A stretch of 64,000 nt of DNA from Methanoculleus methanifontis (GTDB lineage: Archaea; Halobacteriota; Methanomicrobia; Methanomicrobiales; Methanoculleaceae), in assembly GCF_030464365.1 (NCBI RefSeq), contig NZ_VCYI01000001.1:186001-250000 (forward strand), in the 5' to 3' direction. Position 1 is the stretch's first letter. Every line of letters starts with the position of its first letter. Below the pieces are notes generated by a model, which was not told where the DNA came from, ran no database searches, and saw only the letters and a program-made list of their open reading frames with translations. Shown here one piece after another: positions 50,115 through 58,470 of the stretch. Made by a program: the position numbers and the translations under genes.

Positions 50115-50505
50115 CCTTTTCGAGAGGATTTCAGAGATTTTCCCGCGACATCGTGTGCACACTCATAACAGATGAGATGGCCGGCCAGGATATGGTGGAA
50201 GAGATTGGACGGTGCAGTGCTCGATCCAGAGTTTTACGAAGAAGGAAGGCCCGGCTCTGTGAACTGTGATATACATCCCGGGGGGTGAAGAGGGGTAGCA
50301 GTCCCACCCTTGTCGGAGAGGATCCTGTCTCTCGTTTAATAGCAGGTGCGACTATGCCCCTTCAACGCCCGGCAGCTGCGCTCTCTAACTGAGGGTTGGT
50401 TCCTGGTGTGGCTTTTTTTCCGGGAATCCCGGCAGGAAGGCGCCGAAGACGAAACGTCTGCATTTATTATCCCTTCATCGAACTGTTAGATCGGTGACTG
50501 GTTCG
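50115..50505 (+). promoter_or_regulatory. Intergenic region with cas operon promoter
   Basis: The 390 bases between the RNase III remnant and cas3 show no convincing gene. A TATA-like CATTTATTAT (50461-50470) is 36-45 bases before ATG 50506, and GGTGA (50493-50497) is its ribosome-binding site. The 49551-49746 gap upstream of the remnant also holds no gene. Confidence 0.45.
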
Positions 50506-52686
50506 ATGTATTATGCTCACTCTACAGACGATCCCGATAAGCGTGACTGGCAGTTGCTGAGAGTCCACCTGCAGAACGTGGCTGACATTGCTTCGGAGTT
50601 CGCAGGCTGTTTCGGTGCCGGTGACCTTGGCTATGCTGGTGGCTTGCTGCACGATATCGGGAAGTACTCGCCTGAGTTCCAGCGCCGCCTCGAAGGAGCA
50701 AACATGCGGGTCGACCACTCGACTGCCGGTGCACGGGAGGCAAGGGGGTTGTATCACTGGCAGTTGAGCCGCGTTCTGGAGTATATCATCACCGGACACC
50801 ACGGCGGCCTCTTGAATTACGGCAGCAGTGAAAGCGGGCTTGAGGAGCGCCTGGAAAAGAAGCTTCTGCCGGATTACTCGACATACCAGGATGAGATCTC
50901 AATCCTTGATCTCGCGAGTTTCCGCCTGAGGTTGCAGCCGGTTCAGAGAAAGACGGGATTCTCAATAGGTTTCTTCACGCGCATGCTCTACTCGTGCCTT
51001 GTCGATGGGGATTCCCTCGATACCGAAGGTTTTGCAGACCCCGGCTCGGCCTCTGTCCGGGGGCGATACGAATCGTTCGAGACCCTCTCCCGGAGGTTCG
51101 ATGAGCATATGGCCGCACTCCTCTCGGGCGCCGACGAGACTCCGATCAACAGGCAGAGGAGGGAGATATACCAGCAGTGCAGAGAGAAGGCAGCCCTCCC
51201 TCCACAGATGTTTACCCTGACCGTTCCGACCGGCGGGGGGAAGACGCTCTCATCCATGGCGTTTGCGGTTGACCACTTGAAACAGCACGATCTACAGAGG
51301 ATCTTCTATGTAATCCCCTATACGAGCATCATCGAACAGAACGCCGCTACGTTCAGGAAGATCTTCGGGAGCCGGAACGTGCTGGAGCACCACAGCAACT
51401 TCGACCCGAAGGCCGTATCCGATGACGACACTGCCTCCGTGAAGCGTCTCCTTGAACTCTCGGCCGAGAACTGGGATATGCCGATCACCGTGACGACGAA
51501 CGTCCAGTTCTTTGAGTCGCTCTTTTCGAACAAACGGTCGAGATGCCGCAAGATCCACAACCTTGCCCGGAGCGTGATCATCCTCGACGAGACCCAGATG
51601 TTGCCGACGGACTTCCTGCGCCCCTGCCTCCAGGCCCTCTCTGAACTCGTCCGGAACTACGGTTCCACAGTCGTCATCTGCACGGCAACCCAGCCGAAAC
51701 TCAGCAATCTTCTGGACGAATCTATCAGGCCCGTCGAGATCATGCGGTCGCCTGCAGAACTCTACGAGGCGTTTCGGCGGGTGCGCGTGAACGACCTTGG
51801 ATCGTTGAGCGACGGAGAACTCACTGCCGGACTGCAAAAGCATCGCCAGGTTCTGTGCATCGTCAACACCCGGGCACATGCACAGCACCTGCATGCCGCA
51901 CTCTCGGAACACGGCAGGTGCTACCACCTGAGCGCCAGAATGTGCCCTGCTCACAGAAGGAAGCAACTGGAGGAAATTAAGGGTCTGCTCAGAGCGGGTG
52001 CAGAGTGCCGTGTCGTCTCGACCCAGCTGATCGAGGCCGGTGTGAATATTGATTTCCCTGTTGTCTACCGGGCGATTACCGGCGTTGACTCTATCGCTCA
52101 GGCAGCCGGTCGGTGCAACCGCGAGGGGAAGGCGGACCGGGGCGAGGTCTATGTCTTCCGGTCGACCGAGAGGTATGGTCAGGCCACCAGCTGGCAGCGT
52201 CTGACTGCGGAGGTCGGCAGGATGGTCATGGACGCGCATGACGACCCGCTCTCCCTTCCGGCCGTCGAGGCCTACTTCCAGAGACTCTATTCGTATAAGG
52301 GTGACGAAGGTCTCGACCGGGAGGGGATACTGCAGTCATTCGAGAAGAGGGCTCGTGAGTTTGCATTTCCGTTCGAGGATGTCGGCTGGAAGTTCAGCAT
52401 CATCGAGCAGGGAACGAAGGATCTTGTTGTTCCCTATGATGAAGAAGGGATATCACTCGTGGACAAACTCCGATCCAGTGAATCACCGTGGCGGTATGCA
52501 CGACGCCTGCAGGGGTACACGATCAACATCTATCCCAATGAGTTCCGGGAGCTGGAGCGCGCAGATGAAATCGCTCTTTTCGGCGATAGATTCTATGTGC
52601 TGAACGATATGAGCAAATACTCCGAGGAAACCGGACTTATAAATAGAAAAGGTATTGGTGGGGAGGGATCACTACTGATTGTTTAG
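50506..52686 (+). CDS. cas3: Type I-C CRISPR-associated helicase/nuclease Cas3
   Basis: Cas3 is recruited by the Cascade complex and unwinds and cuts the target DNA. This protein has 726 residues. The HD nuclease domain is N-terminal, with GLLHDIGKYSPEFQ near 45-60 and TGHHGG near 105. The helicase follows with Walker A PTGGGKT, motif II ILDETQ (a DExx variant) and CTATQ, then the C-terminal helicase part STQLIEAGVNIDFPVVYR and AAGRCNREG. ATG 50506 has GGTGA eight bases upstream; GTG 50494 is a weaker start. Its stop lies within the start region of cas5. Confidence 0.95.
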   Translation: MYYAHSTDDPDKRDWQLLRVHLQNVADIASEFAGCFGAGDLGYAGGLLHDIGKYSPEFQRRLEGANMRVDHSTAGAREARGLYHWQLSRVLEYIITGHHGGLLNYGSSESGLEERLEKKLLPDYSTYQDEISILDLASFRLRLQPVQRKTGFSIGFFTRMLYSCLVDGDSLDTEGFADPGSASVRGRYESFETLSRRFDEHMAALLSGADETPINRQRREIYQQCREKAALPPQMFTLTVPTGGGKTLSSMAFAVDHLKQHDLQRIFYVIPYTSIIEQNAATFRKIFGSRNVLEHHSNFDPKAVSDDDTASVKRLLELSAENWDMPITVTTNVQFFESLFSNKRSRCRKIHNLARSVIILDETQMLPTDFLRPCLQALSELVRNYGSTVVICTATQPKLSNLLDESIRPVEIMRSPAELYEAFRRVRVNDLGSLSDGELTAGLQKHRQVLCIVNTRAHAQHLHAALSEHGRCYHLSARMCPAHRRKQLEEIKGLLRAGAECRVVSTQLIEAGVNIDFPVVYRAITGVDSIAQAAGRCNREGKADRGEVYVFRSTERYGQATSWQRLTAEVGRMVMDAHDDPLSLPAVEAYFQRLYSYKGDEGLDREGILQSFEKRAREFAFPFEDVGWKFSIIEQGTKDLVVPYDEEGISLVDKLRSSESPWRYARRLQGYTINIYPNEFRELERADEIALFGDRFYVLNDMSKYSEETGLINRKGIGGEGSLLIV

Positions 52687-52690
52687 GGAG

Positions 52691-53359
52691 GTGACGGCTA
52701 TTGGCTATGGAGTACGACTGAAGGTCTGGGGTGATTACGCCTGCTTCACCCGACCGGAGATGAAGACGGAGCGGGTGAGTTACGATGTGATGACGCCGTC
52801 GGCTGCACGGGGCATCCTCGAAGCAATCCATTGGAAACCTGCCATCTGCTGGAAAATCGACAAGATCCATGTCTTAAACCCGATAAAGTTCGACAATATC
52901 CGCCGAAACGAGAGGGGGGGTAAGATCCCGGCGGCGAAGGTGAAGAGCGCGCTTCGCGGGAAGGATGTTGCTCTATTCCAAGATCAATCCCAGGGAGCTG
53001 TTCAGCGGGCATCTCTGCTGTTGCGTGATGTCTGTTACGGGATTGAAGCGCATTTCGAACTGACCGACGAGGCGGGGCCCGACGAGACTGTCGAGAAACA
53101 TTACAACATCATGCTCCGCAGGATGCGAAAGGGACAGTGCTTCTACCAGCCTTACTTCGGCTGCCGCGAGTTCCCGGTCCGGTTTGAACTCGTTGAAGGA
53201 GAGATGCCGAAGTCCTGCTACACCGGAGAGAAAGATCTTGGGTTCATGCTCTACGACATCGATTTTGCCGATGATATGAAGGCCATATTTTACCGTGCGG
53301 TCATGGTGGACGGCATCATCGATGTGCAGCGCTGCCTCGCTTTCGGGGGCGTCTCATGA
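52691..53359 (+). CDS. cas5c: Type I-C Cas5 (Cas5d), crRNA endonuclease
   Basis: In type I-C, Cas5 replaces Cas6 and cuts the pre-crRNA at the repeat hairpin. The protein is about 222 residues with the family motif GVRLKVWGDYACFTRPEMK at the start, SYDVMTPSAARGILEAIHWKP, and GQCFYQPYFGCREFPVRF. The start is uncertain. The frame opens with TTG 52679 (overlapping the cas3 stop). GTG 52691 lies inside the GGGAGGTGA ribosome-binding site, and the codon best placed for it is ATT 52700. I use GTG 52691. The end overlaps cas8c by four bases (ATGA). Confidence 0.92.
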   Translation: MTAIGYGVRLKVWGDYACFTRPEMKTERVSYDVMTPSAARGILEAIHWKPAICWKIDKIHVLNPIKFDNIRRNERGGKIPAAKVKSALRGKDVALFQDQSQGAVQRASLLLRDVCYGIEAHFELTDEAGPDETVEKHYNIMLRRMRKGQCFYQPYFGCREFPVRFELVEGEMPKSCYTGEKDLGFMLYDIDFADDMKAIFYRAVMVDGIIDVQRCLAFGGVS

Positions 53360-55245
53360 TCATCCAGTCCCTCTGTCGTTATTATGACATTCTGGCGGAG
53401 GATGAGGACGTAACGATCTCCCGGCCGGGTTACAGCAGTGGAAAGGTGTCGTTTGCGCTGGTTCTCAGTCCCGAAGGGGAGTTGTCGTATATCGTCGATC
53501 TCAGGAGTGACGACAAAAAACCACGACCACGGGTTATGGATGTGCCGCTACAGGCTACCCGTGCAGCAGGCATAGCGCCTTACGTCCTGTGTGACAACGC
53601 AAAATATGTCTTTGGTGTTGAGAAATTCAAGCGAAACGAATTTGAAAAGAAGTTCCTGAAACCTTCCAGTGAGGCCCCGTCTCCTGAGTACAGGGTTCTG
53701 GCTGAGAGCGATAAAGAGGTCGTTGTGGTTCATCAGCGCTCAAGGGACTATTTTGAAGCCTTTAAGGCCCGTCAGCATGAGATATTCGATTCACTTGACG
53801 ATCCCGGCATCCGGGCTCTTTTTGCCTTTCTGGATACCTGGAACCCCGAGGCCTTTACCTGGCATCCGAAGATCGTAGAACATATGGATGTTCTTCTCAG
53901 CGGGGGGAGCTGCATCTTCGAATGCGATGGGGTCTTCTTGCACACGAAACCTTCGGTGAGGAAGGCCTGGGAGCAGTACCACTCCAATAATAGAGACGGT
54001 AATACCTTTACTGCTCAGTGCCTTGTGACCGGAGAACTGGGTGCGATAGCCCGCATACATCAGCACCTTAAGGGCGTTTCTGGCGCTCAAATGTCGGGGG
54101 CTTCACTTGTCGGTTTTAATGACGATTCATTCTGCTCGTACGGAAAAAAGCAGAGTTTTAATGCTCCGGTTAGCGAGTCGTCGGTGTTCAAGTACACCAC
54201 CACCCTGAACTACCTCCTTGCCCGTCAGGACTATCGAATGCGGATTGCCGATACAACGGTTGTATTCTGGGCAGAAACGAATGGTACCGCCTGCGAGGAG
54301 GTTGTAAACTTCTTTTTCGATCCTCATGAGGGTACAGAGGGAAATACAGATGAAGATCCCTCTGATCCGGCAAGGGTGCAGAACTGGCGGAAGATCGAGC
54401 TGATGGGGGATGTTCTCGACAAAGTTCGGACGGGCCGGAAGATCCATATCGAGGATGTCGGGGCGGACCCTGAGACGAATTTCTACATGCTCGGTCTGGC
54501 TCCAAACAATGCGAGACTCGCGGTGCGGTTCTGGCACGTTGACACCTTTGGCAGTTTCGTCGTGAGAGCGGCACGGCACCACCTGGACATGGAGATCGTC
54601 AGAGGTGATTACGATCCGCAATACGTGTCGCTATATCGCCTGCTCAAGGAGACCGTTGCACAAAGCTCCGATAATACAGCGGCCTCGCCACTCATCGGCG
54701 GTCTCCTTATGAGGTCGATCCTGAACGGTACGCCCTATCCGGTTCAGATGTACAGTGCGATTCTCAGTAGAGCGAAGGTTGAGCGGTCGATTAACTCTGT
54801 CAGGGCGGGCTTTATCAAGGCCTACCTGCTCCGGCTTGCGAGAGCCGGCTTGACGAATTTACAGGAGGATATGATTAGCGTGAGTCTAAACGAAGAGAAC
54901 CAGAACGTGCCGTATCGCCTTGGAAGGCTGTTTGCGGTGCTTGAGAAGGCGCAGGCCGATACGAACCGAGAGATGAAGAGCACGATCAACAGCAAGTACT
55001 TCAGCAGCGCGTCGACGACGCCGGCGGTGGTCTTCCCTGTTCTGCTGAAACTCGCACAGCACCACATAGCCAAGTCGGACTGGGGATTCAAGATATCCCA
55101 GGGTATTGAAGAAACGCTGCAGGGAGTGAACGAGTTCCCTGCGTATCTGACCCTGGAGGAACAGGGTATGTTCATGCTTGGTTATTACCACCAGAGGAAG
55201 GCGTTTTTCAAAAAGAAAGAGGAAATTGCAAGCGAAGGTGAATGA
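53356..55245 (+). CDS. cas8c: Type I-C Cas8c (Csd1), Cascade large subunit
   Basis: Cas8c recognises the PAM and holds the R-loop in type I-C Cascade. The length, 629 residues, is normal for Csd1. It begins MIIQSLCRYYDILAEDEDVT, followed by SFALVLSPEGELSYIVDLR, GGSCIFECDGVFLHTKPSVRKAW and a central region SLVGFNDDSFCSYGKKQSFNAPVSE that are typical. The start overlaps cas5 (ATGA) and the stop overlaps the start region of cas7. Internal ribosome entry producing a small subunit (Cas11c) from its 3' part is known in other I-C systems and may occur here. Confidence 0.93.
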   Translation: MIIQSLCRYYDILAEDEDVTISRPGYSSGKVSFALVLSPEGELSYIVDLRSDDKKPRPRVMDVPLQATRAAGIAPYVLCDNAKYVFGVEKFKRNEFEKKFLKPSSEAPSPEYRVLAESDKEVVVVHQRSRDYFEAFKARQHEIFDSLDDPGIRALFAFLDTWNPEAFTWHPKIVEHMDVLLSGGSCIFECDGVFLHTKPSVRKAWEQYHSNNRDGNTFTAQCLVTGELGAIARIHQHLKGVSGAQMSGASLVGFNDDSFCSYGKKQSFNAPVSESSVFKYTTTLNYLLARQDYRMRIADTTVVFWAETNGTACEEVVNFFFDPHEGTEGNTDEDPSDPARVQNWRKIELMGDVLDKVRTGRKIHIEDVGADPETNFYMLGLAPNNARLAVRFWHVDTFGSFVVRAARHHLDMEIVRGDYDPQYVSLYRLLKETVAQSSDNTAASPLIGGLLMRSILNGTPYPVQMYSAILSRAKVERSINSVRAGFIKAYLLRLARAGLTNLQEDMISVSLNEENQNVPYRLGRLFAVLEKAQADTNREMKSTINSKYFSSASTTPAVVFPVLLKLAQHHIAKSDWGFKISQGIEETLQGVNEFPAYLTLEEQGMFMLGYYHQRKAFFKKKEEIASEGE

Positions 55246-55247
55246 TT

Positions 55248-56099
55248 ATGAGTGAACCCATCGAAAACCGATATGAGTTTGTACTGTTGTTTGATGTCGA
55301 GAACGGGAATCCAAACGGTGATCCGGATATGGGAAACATGCCGCGGGTCGATCCGCAGACCGGGCATGGTATCGTGACTGATGTCTGTCTCAAGAGAAAG
55401 ATCCGGGATTACGTTGATCTGGTGAAGAGTAGCGTCCCCGGTTATGGGATCTACGTCCAATCCGGTGTGGTTCTGAACGAACAGCACAAGAAGGCGTACG
55501 ACTATCTTGGCATCGAGCCCAGTGCAAAAAAACCAAAGGATGACCGGCTGACAAGGTTCATGTGCGATAACTTCTTTGATATCCGGACGTTCGGTGCCGT
55601 GATGACCACGGAAGTGAACTGCGGGCAGGTCAGGGGACCTGTGCAACTCAACTTCGGCCGGAGCATCGATCCGATCTTCCAGCAGGAGATTACGATTACC
55701 CGCCAGGCGGTCGCGAACGAGAGGGATAGTGAGAAAGGCCAGACGATGGGGAAGAAGCAGGTTGTCCCGTACGCGCTCTACCGCACCGAGGGCTATATCT
55801 CCGCTCACCTCGCCCAGAAGACGACGAGGTTCTCCGAGGAAGACCTGGAACTCTTCTGGGAAGGCCTTGTCAATATGTTCGAGCACGACCATTCGGCCTC
55901 AAGAGGAAAGTTGTCCGCCCGGAAACTTATCGTCTTCAAGCACGACACGGCGCTGGGGTGCTGCCAGTCCCATCTCCTGTTCGATAAGATCAAAGTGGAC
56001 CGCACCTCCGGTGATCTGCCTCCGCGTTCCTTCGGGGATTACCGGGTCACTATCGACAAAAACGTGCCCGCCGGCGTTGAGGTAATCGAAAAGTTATGA
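55248..56099 (+). CDS. cas7c: Type I-C Cas7 (Csd2), Cascade backbone
   Basis: Cas7 monomers polymerise along the crRNA. The protein of 283 residues has the family core FVLLFDVENGNPNGDPDMGNMPR, SVYVQ-like GIYVQSGVVLNEQHKKAY, DIRTFGAVMTTEVNCGQVRGPVQ and YALYRTEGYISAHLAQKTTRF. ATG 55248 is chosen because GGTGA lies six bases before it; ATG 55242 is two codons upstream. The stop overlaps the cas4 start by four bases. Confidence 0.95.
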   Translation: MSEPIENRYEFVLLFDVENGNPNGDPDMGNMPRVDPQTGHGIVTDVCLKRKIRDYVDLVKSSVPGYGIYVQSGVVLNEQHKKAYDYLGIEPSAKKPKDDRLTRFMCDNFFDIRTFGAVMTTEVNCGQVRGPVQLNFGRSIDPIFQQEITITRQAVANERDSEKGQTMGKKQVVPYALYRTEGYISAHLAQKTTRFSEEDLELFWEGLVNMFEHDHSASRGKLSARKLIVFKHDTALGCCQSHLLFDKIKVDRTSGDLPPRSFGDYRVTIDKNVPAGVEVIEKL

Positions 56100-56779
56100 G
56101 GAAGAGGTATACCGACGAAGAACTGTTGGCGTTGTCGGGCATCCAGCACTTCTGCTTTTGCCCACGGCAGTGGGCGCTCATCCACGTCGAGCGCCAGTGG
56201 GAGGAGAACCTCAGGACGGCGGAAGGCCGCCTGATCCACCAGCGGGTGGACGACCCGTTCTTCACTGAGAGCCGCGGCGATGTCATCGTCTCGCGGGCGG
56301 TTCCGCTCGTCTCATACGGCCTTGGCCTCTATGGTGTGGCCGACGTGGTCGAGTGCATCCGCTCGGAGGATGGCGTCTCTCTTCCGGGTCGTGAAGGTCT
56401 CTGGGCGATGAGGCCGGTGGAGTACAAGCGGGGGAGACCCAAGATTGATGAGCGCGATGAGGTTCAGTTGTGCGCCCAGGCGCTCTGCCTTGAAGAGATG
56501 CTTGATACCCGTATCGGCCGGGGTGACTTCTATTATAACGAGATCCGGCGGAGAGTGCCGCTGCTACTCTCTGATGAATTGCGAGAGCGGGTTTACACGT
56601 TATCAGAAGAGATGCACGTTCTCTTCGCCAGAGGCGTCACACCCGCGGCCGAGGTCTCGCGGAAGTGCAACCTCTGTTCTCTCCAAAATGTCTGCATGCC
56701 AAAACTGACGAAAAAGCCTCGTTCTGTTCGTAAATATCTACAGAAACACGTCAAAGAGGCTTGTGTAGAGGATGTCTGA
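56096..56779 (+). CDS. cas4: Cas4 exonuclease
   Basis: Cas4 helps Cas1-Cas2 select PAM-containing prespacers and trims them. The 227-residue protein has the N-terminal motif SGIQHFCFCPRQWALIHVE, the RecB-type nuclease motif PVEYKRGRPK with active-site residues, and a C-terminal iron-sulphur cysteine cluster (CNLCSLQNVC plus an N-terminal Cys). It overlaps cas7 by four bases. All four cysteines (one N-terminal, three C-terminal) are conserved. Confidence 0.95.
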   Translation: MRKRYTDEELLALSGIQHFCFCPRQWALIHVERQWEENLRTAEGRLIHQRVDDPFFTESRGDVIVSRAVPLVSYGLGLYGVADVVECIRSEDGVSLPGREGLWAMRPVEYKRGRPKIDERDEVQLCAQALCLEEMLDTRIGRGDFYYNEIRRRVPLLLSDELRERVYTLSEEMHVLFARGVTPAAEVSRKCNLCSLQNVCMPKLTKKPRSVRKYLQKHVKEACVEDV

Positions 56780-56846
56780 GTCCTGAGGGAATTGAGCGGC
56801 ATGTGCACCCCAAGAGATTGACCCCGTTTGCCAGGAGGCTCTGTGG

Positions 56847-57878
56847 ATGAGGAAATTGCTGAATACGCTGTACGTGACGACGCCGGAGTCCTACCTGACC
56901 CGCGAGAGGGAGAATGTCGTTGTCAGAGTCGATAACAAGGAGAAATTCCGTATTCCGATCCACAACCTCGAGGGGATCGTCTGTTTCGGTTACATGGGGG
57001 CGAGCCCTCACCTGATGCGGCTCTGTTCCGATAACAATGTCGCCCTGTCATTTTTAACGCCGTCCGGGAAGTTTCTGGGAAGAGTCAACGGTCGGGTGCG
57101 CGGCAACGTTCTGTTGCGGCGGATCCAGTTCCGGAAAGCGGATAATTGCGATGCGTCGCTGGATATCGCGAAGTCTTTCATCATCGGCAAGATCGTGAAC
57201 TGCCGGACAGTCCTCGGGCGGGGCATCCGTGACCACGGCGCTGTTATCGATTCCGATAAGGTTCGAGCGGTGGATGCTTTGCTGATCGAGAACCTCTTGA
57301 AGGTTGAGGGTTGCGGTTCTGCCGATACGCTCCGGGGGGTTGAAGGGAACTGTGCTAAGTTCTATTTCATCACTCTTGACGAGTTGATCCTCAAACAGAA
57401 GGATGATTTTTACCTGTTTGAACGGAACCGGAGGCCGCCGCTGGACAATATGAATGCGTTGCTCTCTTTTCTGTATACGCTCCTTGCTCACGATGTTGAA
57501 TCTGCTCTGGAGACGGTGGGGCTTGACCCCTACGTCGGGTTCTTCCATACCGACCGACCTGGACGGCCGAGTCTGGCGCTTGATATGATGGAGGAACTGC
57601 GGCCGTTTATGGCCGACCGCCTTGCACTGAATCTTGTGAACATGAAGCAGATCAGCGGCGGCGACTTTCTGAAGAAGGAGAATGGTGGGGTTATTCTGAC
57701 GGATGGGGGGCGAAAATCGGTCATTGGAGCATGGCAGAAGCGTAAGCAGGACACGATTATGCATCCGTACCTGAACGAGAAGATACCTATTGGGCTGCTT
57801 CCGTATGTGCAGGCGATGCTGATGGCTCGTTTTCTGCGGGGAGACATCGACGGTTATCCACCGTTCTTCATGAATTGA
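56847..57878 (+). CDS. cas1: Cas1 integrase
   Basis: Cas1 inserts new spacers at the leader end of the array, together with Cas2. The 343-residue protein begins MRKLLNTLYVTTPESYLTRER. Conserved parts include LSFLTPSGKFLGRVNGR, the glutamate in GVEGNCAKFYF, and the His/Glu region LDPYVGFFHTDRPGRPSLALDMMEELRPFMADR. It lies 67 bases after cas4 and ten bases before cas2. The catalytic Glu and His residues are intact. Confidence 0.96.
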   Translation: MRKLLNTLYVTTPESYLTRERENVVVRVDNKEKFRIPIHNLEGIVCFGYMGASPHLMRLCSDNNVALSFLTPSGKFLGRVNGRVRGNVLLRRIQFRKADNCDASLDIAKSFIIGKIVNCRTVLGRGIRDHGAVIDSDKVRAVDALLIENLLKVEGCGSADTLRGVEGNCAKFYFITLDELILKQKDDFYLFERNRRPPLDNMNALLSFLYTLLAHDVESALETVGLDPYVGFFHTDRPGRPSLALDMMEELRPFMADRLALNLVNMKQISGGDFLKKENGGVILTDGGRKSVIGAWQKRKQDTIMHPYLNEKIPIGLLPYVQAMLMARFLRGDIDGYPPFFMN

Positions 57879-57888
57879 GGTGTTCTGG

Positions 57889-58179
57889 ATGATGGTTCTG
57901 GTCACGTATGATGTCAATACCGAGACTCCCGATGGAAAGAAACGGCTTCGCAGGGTGGCGAAGGAGTGTGTGAATTACGGGCAGCGGGTTCAGAACTCCG
58001 TATTTGAATGTCTCGTCGATCCTGCCCAGTTTGCGAAGCTTAAACACTCCTTATGTGGAATGATCGATGACGAGAGAGATAGCCTCCGCTTCTATTACCT
58101 GGGGAAGAACTGGAAAAACCGGGTGGAGCACTTCGGTGCAAAGGGAGGATACGATCCGGAGGGTTTATTAGTGACATGA
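57889..58179 (+). CDS. cas2: Cas2 integrase subunit
   Basis: A 96-residue ferredoxin-fold protein (MMVLVTYDVNTETPDGKKRL) with the conserved Asp in VTYDV and FECLVDPAQFAKLKHSL. It pairs with Cas1 for spacer uptake. ATG 57889 has GAGGTG seven bases upstream; the next ATG (57892) is also possible. It is the last gene of the cas operon, 290 bases from the first repeat. Confidence 0.95.
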   Translation: MMVLVTYDVNTETPDGKKRLRRVAKECVNYGQRVQNSVFECLVDPAQFAKLKHSLCGMIDDERDSLRFYYLGKNWKNRVEHFGAKGGYDPEGLLVT

Positions 58180-58470
58180 CTCTGCGAACCTCAAGTGGAC
58201 AGTGATTCCCGGGGGGTTCGCGGAGAAATTTCTCAACTGTTATTTCTTTCTTGCGGTGTGGCTGCTCTGGTTGACGTGTTGGGTGTCCCCCTGAAGAGGA
58301 AACTGCTTTACGAGAACTATTTTTAAGTTAATATATTCGGCAGCGTATTTTTATCGGTCCGCTGAATTGGTTGAAAAGAACATTTATCTGTCTGCCGATT
58401 GAATACCGCTGTAATTCGGATTGTCCTGTCTCTCCTGAAGGGATGTGAGGATGATCCGGGTTGTCTTGCA
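58180..58470 (+). promoter_or_regulatory. CRISPR leader
   Basis: The 291 bases between cas2 and the first repeat contain no gene and are A/T richer than the surroundings. TTTTAAGTTAATATATTC (58321-58338) and ACATTTATCTG (58380-58390) are TATA-like promoter candidates for the array transcript. The side next to cas2 is the leader end, where new spacers should be added. Confidence 0.7.

Noticed and set aside
49747-58179. Type II CRISPR system suggested by RNase III near cas genes
   Set aside because: The cas genes are the full type I-C set with Cas3, Cas5, Cas8c and Cas7. There is no Cas9 and no tracrRNA-like anti-repeat was seen.
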